NCBI RefSeq assembly: GCF_004363955.1
Contig: NZ_SNZR01000013.1
Span: 62,001 to 126,000, forward strand
Length of the DNA: 64,000 nucleotides
Direction of reading: 5' to 3'
Origin: Enterovirga rhinocerotis
GTDB taxonomy: Bacteria; Pseudomonadota; Alphaproteobacteria; Rhizobiales; Beijerinckiaceae
In this document: positions 1 through 8,660 of the stretch, piece by piece
Position numbering within the stretch: the first letter of the stretch is position 1
Layout: every line of letters begins with the position of its first letter
Translations under genes and position numbers: made by a program
The notes under the pieces: model-generated
What the model was told of the DNA's origin: nothing
The model's database searches: none
What the model saw: the letters and a program-made list of their open reading frames with translations, nothing else

Positions 1-1381
1 CGGCGAACAGGGTGACGAACCCCGACAGAAGCAGCACCACGAGGAGGAGCCAGGCATCCGGCGACACCCCGGCCTCGCCGCGGCCGATCGCGGCCGCGAG
101 GATGGCGAATTTCGCAACGAATCCGGAGAGCGGCGGCAGGCCGGCGAGCAGTACGCCGCACAGGACGAAGGCGACGCCGAGCACGGCGAGGATGGCGGGA
201 ACCGCGATGCCGCTATCGCCGTCCTCGCCCGGCTCCTCCTCGCCTTCGAGGCCATAGGCTTCGAGCGTGACCGCGAGGACGTCGTCGACGCGTGTCCGGC
301 CGCGTTCGACGAGCTCGATGAGGAGGAAGAAGGCCGAGATCGCGAGCGTCGAACTCACGAGGTAGAAGAGGGCCGGCCCGACGAGGGCCGGATCGCCCGC
401 GCCGATGACGGCGAGCAGCGTGCCCGACGAGATCACGACCGCATAGCCGGCGAGCTTGCCGAGTTCCTGGGAGGCGAGGAGGCCGAGCATGGCGAAGACG
501 ATGGTCGCGGCGCCGCCGGCCGTCAGCCAGCCTGCGCCGAACATCACCGAGCCCTCGGTTTCGGGGCCGGTCAGGATCGAGCCGAGACGCAGGACGGCAT
601 AGATGCCGACCTTCGTCATGATGGCGAACAGGGCGGCGACCGGGGCGCCCGCCGCGGCATAGGTGCCGGGCAGCCAGAAGCCGAGCGGCCACATCGCGGC
701 CTTCACGAGGAACACCACCCCGAGAATGCTGGCGCCCGCCTCGAGCAGGGCCCGGTCGCGCGGGCCCAGTTCGGCGACCCGCACGGCGAGATCGGCCATG
801 TTGAGCGTGCCGGCGCTGCCGTAGATCAGGCTCGCGCCGATCAGGAAGATCAGCGAGGCGACGAGGTTGATGGCGATGTAGTGCAGGCCCGCCCTGACCC
901 GCGCATAGCCCGATCCGTAGAGGGCGAGGCCGTAGGAGGCCGCCAGCAGCACCTCGAAGAAGACGAAGAGATTGAAGACGTCCCCCGTCAGGAAGGCGCC
1001 GTTCAGTCCCATCAGCAGGAACTGGAAGAACGGATGGAAATAGGGTCCGACGCCATGCCAGCGCGCCAGCGAGAACACGAGCGCGGCGCAGGCCAGGGTC
1101 GCCGTCAGGACGAGCATGAGGCTCGAAAGCCTGTCCGAGACGAGGACGATGCCGAACTGCGCCGGCCAGTCGCCCAGCCGGTAGGTCCTGATCGCGGTGC
1201 CGGGTTCGCCGCTCGCCGCCGTCGCGGCGAGGGTGATCGCGATGGCGAGCAGCGCGAAGGTCGAGATCAGGTTGATGGCCGCGAGCGCGTTCCGGCTGCG
1301 GCCGTCGAGCATGAGCATCAGCCCTGCCGCGACGGTCGGCAGGACGATGGGCGCGATGACGAGGTGGTCGGCGAAGGTCAT
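1..1381 (-). CDS. mrpD: Na+/H+ antiporter subunit D (MrpD/PhaD), partial
   Basis: Membrane subunit of an Mrp/Pha-type multisubunit cation/proton antiporter, homologous to the NuoM/NuoN proton-channel subunits of complex I. The visible frame (about 460 codons from ATG at 1381) is almost entirely hydrophobic. It carries the family pattern around residues 125-145 (GLNGAFLTGDVFNLFVFFE) and further on a KAAMWPLGFWLPG segment, where the lysine is typical of proton-conducting subunits. The start overlaps the mrpC stop in an ATGA arrangement, as expected for coupled mrp genes. The gene is cut by the left edge of the window, so its C-terminus is not seen; mrpE, F and G would be expected beyond it. Confidence 0.9.
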   Translation of the reverse strand, partial: MTFADHLVIAPIVLPTVAAGLMLMLDGRSRNALAAINLISTFALLAIAITLAATAASGEPGTAIRTYRLGDWPAQFGIVLVSDRLSSLMLVLTATLACAALVFSLARWHGVGPYFHPFFQFLLMGLNGAFLTGDVFNLFVFFEVLLAASYGLALYGSGYARVRAGLHYIAINLVASLIFLIGASLIYGSAGTLNMADLAVRVAELGPRDRALLEAGASILGVVFLVKAAMWPLGFWLPGTYAAAGAPVAALFAIMTKVGIYAVLRLGSILTGPETEGSVMFGAGWLTAGGAATIVFAMLGLLASQELGKLAGYAVVISSGTLLAVIGAGDPALVGPALFYLVSSTLAISAFFLLIELVERGRTRVDDVLAVTLEAYGLEGEEEPGEDGDSGIAVPAILAVLGVAFVLCGVLLAGLPPLSGFVAKFAILAAAIGRGEAGVSPDAWLLLVVLLLSGFVTLFA

Positions 1382-1719
1382 GAGCCGCCTTCCCGGCCGT
1401 CGACATGGTCGGTGCGGGTGAGCCCGCGCGCCGCGAGGATCACGACGAGGAACAGCGCCGTCATCGCGAAGCCGATCACGATCGCGGTGAGGACGAGGGC
1501 CTGCGGCGTCGGGTCGGCATAGGCCGAGACGTCGGGCGTGTCCGGGTTCAGGACCGGCGGCGCGCCGACGCGCAGACGGCCCATGCCGAAGATGAACAGG
1601 TTCACCGCGTAGGAGACGAGGGAGAGGCCGATAATGACCTGGAAGGTCCGCGGGCGGAGCAGGAGCCAGATCCCTGACCCCGCCAGCACGCCGATGGCGA
1701 GGGCGACGACGAGTTCCAT
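1378..1719 (-). CDS. mrpC: Na+/H+ antiporter subunit C (MrpC/PhaC)
   Basis: A 113-residue inner-membrane protein of the NuoK-like MrpC family, part of the Mrp antiporter membrane core. Three hydrophobic helices are evident, with the family motif RPRTFQVIIGLSLVSYAVNLF near residues 22-43 and FIFGMG just after. Length is normal for MrpC. Its ATG overlaps the mrpA stop (TGATG) and its stop overlaps the mrpD start, showing tight translational coupling in the order A-C-D on the minus strand. A separate mrpB is absent because the B domain is fused to MrpA. Confidence 0.92.
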   Translation of the reverse strand: MELVVALAIGVLAGSGIWLLLRPRTFQVIIGLSLVSYAVNLFIFGMGRLRVGAPPVLNPDTPDVSAYADPTPQALVLTAIVIGFAMTALFLVVILAARGLTRTDHVDGREGGS

Positions 1720-4643
1720 CAGCGGCTCCCCTCGGTGGGCGGAGCCGCGGCGGCGTCCGAGGATACGCGCTGCACGCGGAGGGCTTGGTGGGCGAGGGCG
1801 ATCAGGATGAGCACCGTGGCCCCGACCACGACCGAGAACACGCCGAGATCGAAGAACAGGGCGCTCGCCATCGGCACCTTCCCGAGGATCGGAATATCGG
1901 CATAGGCGAAGGCGGAGGTGAGGAAGGGCCGCCCGAAGAACCAGGCGCCCGCGCCGGTGGCCGCGGCCGCGAGGAGGCCGAAGCCCATCCAGCGCGCCGG
2001 CAGCACCCGCAGGCGCGCCTCGGCCCAGCGCGTGCCGCCCGCCATGTATTGCAGGATGAAGGCGATCGCGAGGGTGAGGCCCGCGACGAAACCTCCGCCC
2101 GGAAGGTCGTGCCCGCGCATGAACAGGAAGGCGGCCGTCATCGCGATGACGGGGAACAGAAGCCGCATGATCAGGCCCGGGACGATCATGTAATGGGCGG
2201 AGAGCGGGTCCTTGCCGCCCGTGTAGCGATCGGCGTCGAAGCGGTTCTGGAAGCTCTTCTGCGCGGGCAGTTCGATGCTGTCGCGGGCCGGGCGGAAGCG
2301 GCGCAGCAGCGAAAAGACCGTGATCGAGGCGATCGCGAGCACGGCGATCTCGCCGAAGGTGTCGAAGCCGCGGAAATCGACGAGGATCACGTTGACGACG
2401 TTGCGGCCGCCGCCTTCGGTATAGGCGCGCTCCAGGAAGTTGCTGGCGATGCTGTTCCCGATCGGCCAGGTCAGCACCGTGTAGGAGAGCGCGGCGAGCC
2501 CCGCTCCGCCGGCCACGGCGATGAGAAGGTCGCGGACGCGGCGGAGCCGCGCCTTCGGCGTCATGTCGGGATCGAGCCCCTCGATGCGCTTCGGCAGCCA
2601 GCGCAGGCCGAGCAGGATCAGCACCGTCGTCACGATCTCGACGAGGAGCTGGGTGAGGGCGAGGTCCGGCGCAGACAGCCAGGCGAAGGTGATGCAGGTC
2701 GCGAGCCCGGCCCCGCCGGTGAGGATCAGCGAGACCAGGCGATGATACTTCGCCTGGTAGGCCGCCGCGACCGCGCAGATTCCACCGACGAGCCAGACCA
2801 GCACGAAGGCGGGATCGGCGCTCGAAGGCCAGGTGAAATCGAGCGAGCCCGGCCGGGAGAACAGCGACCAGAGGGCCGCCGCGATCGTCACGCAGACGAG
2901 GAGGCGCATCTGGGGCTGGAGCCGGGTGGTGCCGGCATTCTGCTCGAGCTCGCGCGCCCAGCGCCAGGACAGGAAGACGAGCGCCCGCTCGAAGAGCCGC
3001 TTGCCCTTCAGCGCGCCGAGGATCGGCACGCCCTCGACATCGCCGGACAGATAGCGCTGGAGGGCGAAGTAGAGCGCGACGCCGCCGATCATCGCGACGC
3101 CGCTCATGAAGAGCGCCGGGGTGAAGCCGTGCCAGACGGCGAGGCTGTAGGTCGGCGTCTGCGGGCCGAGCGTGGCATGGACCGCCATGGCGAGGAAGTT
3201 GCCGATCGTCGGTCCGGGCAGGATCCCGACCAGGAGGCAGATCAGGACGAGAAGCGCGACCGGGAGCAGCATCCAGAGCACCGGGTCGTGCGGCTGCCGC
3301 GGCAGGTCCTTGGCGGGCGGCCCGAAGAAGACCTGGTGGATCAGGCGCAGCGAATAGGCGACGCTGAACACGCCCGCGATCGTCGCGATGTAGGGCAGCG
3401 CCTTGTCGAGGACCGTGTCGACATGCGACTCGATCGTCTCGGCGAAGAACATCTCCTTCGACAGGAAGCCGTTGAGGAGCGGCACGCCGGCCATCGCCGC
3501 CGCGGCGACGGTCGCGAGCAGCGCCGTGATCGGCATCGCCCGATAGAGCCCGCCTAATCGGCGCACGTCGCGGGTCCCCGCCTCGTGATCGATGATCCCC
3601 GCGGCCATGAACAGCGATGCCTTGAAGGTCGCGTGGTTCATGATGTGGAAGATGGCGGCCACCGCCGCGAGCGGGCTGCCGAGCCCGAGAAGCAGCGTGA
3701 TCAGGCCGAGATGGCTGATCGTCGAATAGGCGAGGAGGCCCTTCAGGTCCTGCTGGAACAGCGCCATGAAAGCGCCGATGAGCAGGGTCGCGACGCCGAT
3801 CGGCGCGAAGATCCAGAACCAGTATTCATGGCCGGCCATGGCGGGCCAGAACCGCGCCAGCAGGAAGACGCCGGCCTTCACCATGGTGGCCGAATGGAGA
3901 TAGGCCGAGACGGGCGTCGGGGCGACCATGGCCCGCGGCAGCCAGAAGTGGAACGGGAACTGCGCGCTCTTCGTCAGCACCCCGAGCGCGAACAGGATGA
4001 GCATCGTCAGATAGAGCGGGTGGGAGACGATGCGGGGACCCGACGTCAGCACCGTCTCGAGGTCGAAGCTGCCGACGATGCGCCCGAGGAGCAGCATGGC
4101 GGCGAGGAGGCAGAGACCGCCGGCGGCGGTGACGGTGAGTGCGACGCGGGCACCGTCCCGGGCGGTCTGGTTGTGGTTCCAGTAGGAGATCAGGAGGAAC
4201 GAGAAGATGCTCGTCAGCTCCCAGAAGACGACGAGCTGGATGAGGTTGCCCGACACGACGATGCCGAGCATCGCGCCCATGAAGGCGAGCAGAAAGGCGA
4301 AGAAGCGCGGGGCCGGGTCGGCCGGCGACATGTAGTAGCGCGCGTAGAGGACGACGAGGAAGCCGATCCCGCCGATCAGGACGACGAAGCTCCAGGCGAG
4401 CCCGTCGAGCCGCAGGATGAAGTTGAGCCCGAATTCCGGAAGCCACGCATACTCCGCGCGGACGACGTTGCCGGCCGCAAGGACCGGACGAAAGCTGATG
4501 GCGATCGCCACGACCCCGACAGAGACGAGGCCTGCCAGCCAAGCCTCGGCATTGCGGGCATTGGTCGGAAGGAGGGCTGCGATGAAGCTTCCGAGGAAAG
4601 GCAGCGCGATGATGGAGATCAGGAACAGGGCATCATCAGGCAT
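1719..4643 (-). CDS. mrpA: Na+/H+ antiporter subunit A with fused B domain (MrpA/PhaAB)
   Basis: Large membrane subunit (974 aa) of the Mrp/Pha antiporter, which exchanges cytoplasmic Na+ or K+ for protons. Residues 1 to about 500 are NuoL-like: FFAFLLAFMGAMLGIVVSGNL, the conserved Glu in FWELTSIFSFLLI, and KSAQFPFHFWLPRAM with its conserved Lys. A membrane segment rich in short helices follows, and the last ~170 residues (from about GKDPLSAHYMIVPGLIMRLLFPV, with HDLPGGGFVAGL) form an MrpB domain. This A-B fusion is usual in proteobacterial Pha systems. It is the first gene of the operon; nothing clear is seen in the 160 bp between it and the next minus-strand gene. Confidence 0.93.
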   Translation of the reverse strand: MPDDALFLISIIALPFLGSFIAALLPTNARNAEAWLAGLVSVGVVAIAISFRPVLAAGNVVRAEYAWLPEFGLNFILRLDGLAWSFVVLIGGIGFLVVLYARYYMSPADPAPRFFAFLLAFMGAMLGIVVSGNLIQLVVFWELTSIFSFLLISYWNHNQTARDGARVALTVTAAGGLCLLAAMLLLGRIVGSFDLETVLTSGPRIVSHPLYLTMLILFALGVLTKSAQFPFHFWLPRAMVAPTPVSAYLHSATMVKAGVFLLARFWPAMAGHEYWFWIFAPIGVATLLIGAFMALFQQDLKGLLAYSTISHLGLITLLLGLGSPLAAVAAIFHIMNHATFKASLFMAAGIIDHEAGTRDVRRLGGLYRAMPITALLATVAAAAMAGVPLLNGFLSKEMFFAETIESHVDTVLDKALPYIATIAGVFSVAYSLRLIHQVFFGPPAKDLPRQPHDPVLWMLLPVALLVLICLLVGILPGPTIGNFLAMAVHATLGPQTPTYSLAVWHGFTPALFMSGVAMIGGVALYFALQRYLSGDVEGVPILGALKGKRLFERALVFLSWRWARELEQNAGTTRLQPQMRLLVCVTIAAALWSLFSRPGSLDFTWPSSADPAFVLVWLVGGICAVAAAYQAKYHRLVSLILTGGAGLATCITFAWLSAPDLALTQLLVEIVTTVLILLGLRWLPKRIEGLDPDMTPKARLRRVRDLLIAVAGGAGLAALSYTVLTWPIGNSIASNFLERAYTEGGGRNVVNVILVDFRGFDTFGEIAVLAIASITVFSLLRRFRPARDSIELPAQKSFQNRFDADRYTGGKDPLSAHYMIVPGLIMRLLFPVIAMTAAFLFMRGHDLPGGGFVAGLTLAIAFILQYMAGGTRWAEARLRVLPARWMGFGLLAAAATGAGAWFFGRPFLTSAFAYADIPILGKVPMASALFFDLGVFSVVVGATVLILIALAHQALRVQRVSSDAAAAPPTEGSR

Positions 4644-4803
4644 ATTCGACGGAAAAGCCTCGCGGGAGCGGCACGGGAATGAAATGCGGCGCAGCCATTA
4701 TGGGTGACAGGGGGCGCCCAAGGCAATGCCGAAAGACGGCCGCGGGACGGTCGTCTTGCCGCAATTGCGCGCCCGCCGGGGCGCATTTCGCGTCAGCGCC
4801 GGG

Positions 4804-5289
4804 TCAGCGCAGATCGACGGTCGCGGTCTGGTCGCGGTATTCCTTCTTGGGGTCGGCCCCGAGCAGCATCCGGATCCCGGCCACGATGCTCGACGCATCC
4901 TGCCAGATCTCGGCCTTCTCCGGATCGAGGCGAAGCAGGACGAGTTTCGGATCGTCCTTGCCGCCTTCGTACCAGGCCGCGACGTAGCGGTTCCAGAGAC
5001 GGTCGATCGTGGCGCGGTCCTGATCGCGGGAGAGGGTGCCGTGCAGGGTCGCGAAGAGATCGTGGCCTTTCGACGTGAAGGTCGCGATCGCCCGGTCGTC
5101 GCCGCCGAGCTTGCGGGCGATGCCGTTCTCCGTCGAGGTGAAGAACCAGATCGGCCCCGTGTCGCCCTCGACCTGCGCCGTCATCGGCCGGGCATGACCG
5201 TCCTCGACGCCATCGAGGCCGAGCATCACGGTCATATCGGACCGGAGGGCCTTCCAGAACGCGGCTTCAAGCTCCTGCGGGCTCGGCAT
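4804..5289 (-). CDS. Pyridoxamine 5'-phosphate oxidase-family / general stress protein
   Basis: A 161-residue soluble protein of the split-barrel flavin-binding fold, in the subgroup often named general stress protein 26. Pattern evidence is the central stretch IWFFTSTENGIARKLGG, followed by VKF-like barrel strands, HGTLSRDQDRATIDRLWNRYVAAWYEGGKDDP and the C-terminal LRLDPEKAEIWQD. The family generally binds FMN or F420-like cofactors; no specific substrate can be inferred. It stands alone, divergent from the downstream YqaA-like gene, with about 170 bp between the two starts. The start at 5289 is the only ATG in the right place for the conserved N-terminus. Confidence 0.8.
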   Translation of the reverse strand: MPSPQELEAAFWKALRSDMTVMLGLDGVEDGHARPMTAQVEGDTGPIWFFTSTENGIARKLGGDDRAIATFTSKGHDLFATLHGTLSRDQDRATIDRLWNRYVAAWYEGGKDDPKLVLLRLDPEKAEIWQDASSIVAGIRMLLGADPKKEYRDQTATVDLR

Positions 5290-5461
5290 GGTGGTCTCCC
5301 AAAGGAAGGTGAACCGCCCGGCTGGGGAGTGGTTTCCGTCCGAAGGATGACGATACGCGGTGATCCGACGCGGAGCGCCGGCCGGGCGGCGCTGGCGTCA
5401 CCGGCGATCCCGTGCTCAAAAGCGGCCGGCCGAGCGGGATTCGGTCGCGACGTCCGGAACC

Positions 5462-6043
5462 ATGCTGCGACGCCTCTACGACTGGGTGCTGAACCTCTCG
5501 GCCCGTCCCTCCGCGCCCTGGGCACTCGGTGCCGTCTCGTTCAGCGAGAGTTCGTTCTTTCCGGTGCCGCCGGACGTGATGCTGGTGCCGATGGCGCTCG
5601 CACGCCCGGAGCGGGCCTGGTTCTATGCCGCGCTCTGCACGATCACCTCGGTCGCGGGAGGCCTCGCCGGCTACGCCATCGGCGCGCTGCTTTATGATTC
5701 CGTCGGGCTCTGGCTCTTCCGCGTCTACGGGCTCGAATCCAAGGCGGAGGAGTTCCGCGCGGCCTATGCCGCCTGGGGGCATTGGATCATCCTGCTGAAG
5801 GGGCTGACGCCGATCCCCTACAAGCTCGTCACCATCACCTCGGGCTTCGCCAGCTACGACCTGTTCTGGTTCACGGTGCTCTCCCTCATCACCCGCGGCG
5901 CACGGTTCGGTCTGATCGCAGCGATGATCGGGCGCTACGGGCCGCAGATCCGCGCGATCATGGACAAGCACCTGACGCTGATCTTCGTGATCCTCGTCGT
6001 CATCGTGATCGCAGGCTTCGCGAGCCTGAAGTTCCTGGGCTGA
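5462..6043 (+). CDS. YqaA/DedA-family (SNARE-associated) membrane protein
   Basis: A 193-residue membrane protein of the VTT/DedA superfamily, YqaA type. The sequence shows SESSFFPVPPDVMLVPMAL near residues 25-44 (the re-entrant FPVPPE-like element), a G-rich helix SVAGGLAGYAIGALLYD, and LKGLTPIPYKLVTITSGFASY near residues 115-135, all characteristic of the family. Such proteins are thought to move lipids or support membrane homeostasis, but the role here is inferred only from family. I chose ATG 5462 because the in-frame upstream codons are arginine-rich and unlike the family. The dsbB-like gene starts 10 bp downstream, suggesting co-transcription. Confidence 0.85.
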   Translation: MLRRLYDWVLNLSARPSAPWALGAVSFSESSFFPVPPDVMLVPMALARPERAWFYAALCTITSVAGGLAGYAIGALLYDSVGLWLFRVYGLESKAEEFRAAYAAWGHWIILLKGLTPIPYKLVTITSGFASYDLFWFTVLSLITRGARFGLIAAMIGRYGPQIRAIMDKHLTLIFVILVVIVIAGFASLKFLG

Positions 6044-6053
6044 AGGCGGCGGG

Positions 6054-6536
6054 ATGGCGATCTCGACCCGGGCCGTCGCCCTCGCGATCGCGATCGCCGC
6101 TGCGGCGACCGTCGGCGGGGCGCTCCTGTCGGAGCATGTCGGCGGGCTCGTGCCGTGTCAGCTCTGTCTGTGGCAGCGCTGGCCCTATTATGCCGGCATC
6201 CCGCTCGCCGTCCTGACGGCGGTGGCGCCCGATCCGCGTCTGCGCCGCGCGGGCCTCGGTCTTCTGGCGCTCGTCTTCCTCGCAAGCGCGGGGCTCGGCG
6301 CCTATCACGCCGGCGCCGAATGGAGCTTCTGGCCCGGGCCGAGTTCATGCGGCGGGGGCACGGCCGTCTCGGGCACGGTCGACGACCTGCTCAAGGGCCT
6401 CGAGACGACGCGCGTCGTCAGTTGCTCCGAAGCGGCGTGGCGCCTGTGGGGAGGGCTGTCCCTCGCCGGCCTCAACGCGGTCGCATCGCTCGTCCTCGCC
6501 GCCGGCGCAGGTTGGGGCGCCGCGAAGGCGCGATAG
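6054..6536 (+). CDS. dsbB: Disulfide bond formation protein B (DsbB family)
   Basis: A 160-residue inner-membrane quinone reductase that reoxidises periplasmic DsbA-type thiol oxidases. Four hydrophobic helices are visible. The first redox pair is in PCQLCLWQRWPYY (about residues 34-46), the typical CxxC-plus-QRWPYY motif of alphaproteobacterial DsbB. The second periplasmic loop holds the other pair (SSCGGG and VVSCSEAAW, about residues 98-123). Length is slightly short but normal for this group. It follows the YqaA-like gene closely. Confidence 0.9.
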   Translation: MAISTRAVALAIAIAAAATVGGALLSEHVGGLVPCQLCLWQRWPYYAGIPLAVLTAVAPDPRLRRAGLGLLALVFLASAGLGAYHAGAEWSFWPGPSSCGGGTAVSGTVDDLLKGLETTRVVSCSEAAWRLWGGLSLAGLNAVASLVLAAGAGWGAAKAR

Positions 6537-6574
6537 GCTCGCGCCCGGCGAAGGCCGGGCCGCCCGCGATCTTC

Positions 6575-6727
6575 TTACTTCCCCGGCGTCTGGCCCGTCC
6601 GTCCGGCCTGGCCCGACGAGGTTCCTTCACCCGAGGTGGGATTGCCGCCGCCGGCCTGAGCCAGGGCCGCCGCCGACGTGGCGATGAGAGCGACCGCGCT
6701 GACGGCCGCGATGATCGATTTGCGCAT
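6575..6727 (-). CDS. Small secreted glycine-rich protein (hypothetical)
   Basis: A 50-residue protein starting MRKSIIAAVSAVALIATSAAALAQ, a good signal peptide with a likely cleavage after ALA. The mature part is only about 27 residues and rich in Gly, Ser, Thr and Gln, ending TGQTPGK. No family is recognised. Similar tiny exported proteins are common in Hyphomicrobiales genomes. The gene is convergent with dsbB and divergent from ctaG. An AGGAGC ribosome-binding site lies just upstream of the ATG. Confidence 0.55.
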   Translation of the reverse strand: MRKSIIAAVSAVALIATSAAALAQAGGGNPTSGEGTSSGQAGRTGQTPGK

Positions 6728-6967
6728 GGGATGCTCCTGGTGTCGGCGGGCCAACGCCGGCTCATCCCGTTTGTGCCGGGCCGAAATCGAACGCTCGCCG
6801 CCGCAACAATGGCGCGCGCCGCGTGCCTGCGGCTTGATGGTTCGTGGTGGCCGGGTGCGGCCGGGATGGAACCTTCCCCGCATCCGGGGCGTCAACACTG
6901 AACGGACGCAGCCTCGCCCGGCTGCAGCGCCGCGATGCCGGCGGCGAGGCAGGAGACAAGGAGAAGC

Positions 6968-7684
6968 ATGGCCGATCCCGAGGTGGTTCCCTATTGCGGC
7001 CAGGCTCCCCTCCCATCCACCATCTGGTCGAGTTGGAATCTCGATCCGGCGCTTCTCGCGGTCCTCGTGGCCGCGGCTCTTGCCGTCCTGGCGCTGCGAC
7101 CTGGGCAGGCGCGAGCGGCGTGGGGCCTCGGCATCGCAGCACTCGCGCTCGCCTTCGTCTCGCCTCTCTGCGCGCTCGGCTCCGCCCTGTTTTCGGCGCG
7201 CTCGTTCAATCACCTCGTCATCCTCGGGATCGCCGCGCCGTTCCTGGCGCAGGCGCTTCCCGCTCCCCGCGGCTCCCGCATCGCGCTGCCGCTCGCAGCC
7301 TCGACGATCGTCCTGTGGGCGTGGCATTGGCCCGCCGCCTATGCGGCCGCCTATGAGAGCACGGCGGTCTATTGGGCCCTCCAGATCGCGCTGCTCGCGA
7401 GCTTCGTCTGGTTCTGGCGCGTCGTCCTGGCTCCGGCGACCTCCCCCGTCGCCGCGCTGCTGGCCATCGGCGCCGGGGCGGGACAGATGGGGCTGCTCGG
7501 CGCGCTGCTGACCTTCGCCCCCCGCGCCCTCTACGAGGTGCACGGGCTGGCCTCGCTGCCCTGGGGGCTCGACCCCTTGAGCGACCAGCAGCTCGGCGGC
7601 CTCCTGATGTGGGTCCCGGCCTTCTTCCTGTACGGCGCCTTCGCTCTGCGGACGGGGCGCCGGCTCGCCGAGGCCGCCGCGTGA
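6968..7684 (+). CDS. ctaG: Cytochrome c oxidase assembly protein CtaG (caa3-type)
   Basis: A 238-residue polytopic membrane protein of the caa3_CtaG family, required for building the copper centres of some heme-copper oxidases. The recognisable parts are SFNHLVILGIAAPFLAQALPAP, the His-rich LWAWHWPAAYAAAY helix around residues 115-130, and the polar loop YEVHGLASLPWGLDPLSDQQLGGLLMW, where LSDQQ-x-GGLLMW is the signature. ATG 6968 follows an AAGGAG ribosome-binding site. It opens the oxidase cluster ctaG, CopD-like gene, coxB, fused subunit I-III, and its stop overlaps the next start (GTGA). Confidence 0.9.
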   Translation: MADPEVVPYCGQAPLPSTIWSSWNLDPALLAVLVAAALAVLALRPGQARAAWGLGIAALALAFVSPLCALGSALFSARSFNHLVILGIAAPFLAQALPAPRGSRIALPLAASTIVLWAWHWPAAYAAAYESTAVYWALQIALLASFVWFWRVVLAPATSPVAALLAIGAGAGQMGLLGALLTFAPRALYEVHGLASLPWGLDPLSDQQLGGLLMWVPAFFLYGAFALRTGRRLAEAAA

Positions 7685-8175
7685 TCGCGGCCCTGAAATT
7701 CACCCATATCGCCGGCCTCTCGCTCTGGTGCGCGGGCCTGCTGATGCTGCCGATCCTCCTCGCGCGGGCCGACAACCCGATCCGGGCCGGGGAAGGTGCC
7801 CGGATGCGCGTCTTCGCGCATTTCGCCTACAATTTCTGCGTCAGTCCGGCCGCGGTGATCGCGACCTTCGCCGGCGGCGCCTTGCTCTTCGCCCGATGGG
7901 TCTTCGAGCCCTGGATGTTCGTCAAGCTCGCGCTGATCGGCCTCCTCGTGATCCTGCACACCTATCTCGGCCATTGCGTCGCGCGGCTCAGCGAGGAGGG
8001 CTATGCCCGCCCCGCCATCCCGCCCGCGATCCTGCTGCTCGCCGGGCTCGCCGTGATGACCGCGATCCTGTTCGCGGTCCTGTTCAAGCCGCCTCTGGAT
8101 GCCGGGCTGATGCCCGATTGGCTGCGCACGCCCCTCGGCCGTCAGCTCGCCGTGCCGCCCGTGCCGAGCCGATAG
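7681..8175 (+). CDS. CopD/HemJ-like four-helix membrane protein
   Basis: A 164-residue membrane protein beginning at GTG 7681, which overlaps the ctaG stop codon. It has helices with conserved His residues (FTHIAGLSLWCAGLLMLP near the start; FAHFAYNFCVSPAA; VILHTYLGHCVARL), a pattern shared by the CopD copper-import and HemJ (protoporphyrinogen oxidase) superfamily. In oxidase clusters such genes are usually annotated simply as CopD family, and a role in copper or heme supply is inference. Its last 34 bp overlap the 3' end of the convergent DUF2231 gene. Confidence 0.7.
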   Translation: MIAALKFTHIAGLSLWCAGLLMLPILLARADNPIRAGEGARMRVFAHFAYNFCVSPAAVIATFAGGALLFARWVFEPWMFVKLALIGLLVILHTYLGHCVARLSEEGYARPAIPPAILLLAGLAVMTAILFAVLFKPPLDAGLMPDWLRTPLGRQLAVPPVPSR

Positions 8176-8660
8176 TCGAAGACGAGTTTGCCGCCGTGCC
8201 AGCCCGTCAGACCCGTGAAGCCGACGCAGAGCGCCGAGAGCAGGATGCCGAAGGGCAGCACCGCCGCCTCGTAGCCGCCGAGCCGCAGCCCGAAATTCGC
8301 GCCGAGCATGCTGAGCAGAGACATCGCGATCACGAAATGCGTCCAGCTCGGCGGGCGCGAGCGGATGCCCGGCACGAGCAGGAGTTCGACCGTTCCGGTC
8401 AGCCCCGCGAGGAGCCCCATCAGGAAGCCCGCTCCGATCGCCCAGAGGGCGACGCGGGCCCAGAAGGGGTCCCCCGTCCACCAGTAGAACAGGTCCGCGC
8501 CGAAGGTGCAGACCGTCAGCGCGATCGGGAAGGCGACCAGCATGGCATGGATGGGATGTCCGGCGACGGCGATGCGGGTGTCGGTGTCGCTGAAGACCTC
8601 CTCGGCATGAAGCGCGTCGAGATCCGCATCGCCGGTCCGCGGCTTCTCGCGGCCGCTCAT
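8142..8660 (-). CDS. DUF2231 domain membrane protein
   Basis: A 172-residue membrane protein on the strand opposite to the oxidase genes. The N-terminal part contains AVAGHPIHAMLVAFPIALTVCTFGADLFYWWTG, the DUF2231 signature (GHPIHpmLV-P), followed by three more helices and GLTGWHGGKLVFDYRLG near the end. Function of the family is unknown; it is frequently next to cytochrome oxidase genes. The gene overlaps neighbours at both ends: 34 bp tail-to-tail with the CopD-like gene and about 54 bp head-to-head with coxB. Confidence 0.82.
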   Translation of the reverse strand: MSGREKPRTGDADLDALHAEEVFSDTDTRIAVAGHPIHAMLVAFPIALTVCTFGADLFYWWTGDPFWARVALWAIGAGFLMGLLAGLTGTVELLLVPGIRSRPPSWTHFVIAMSLLSMLGANFGLRLGGYEAAVLPFGILLSALCVGFTGLTGWHGGKLVFDYRLGTGGTAS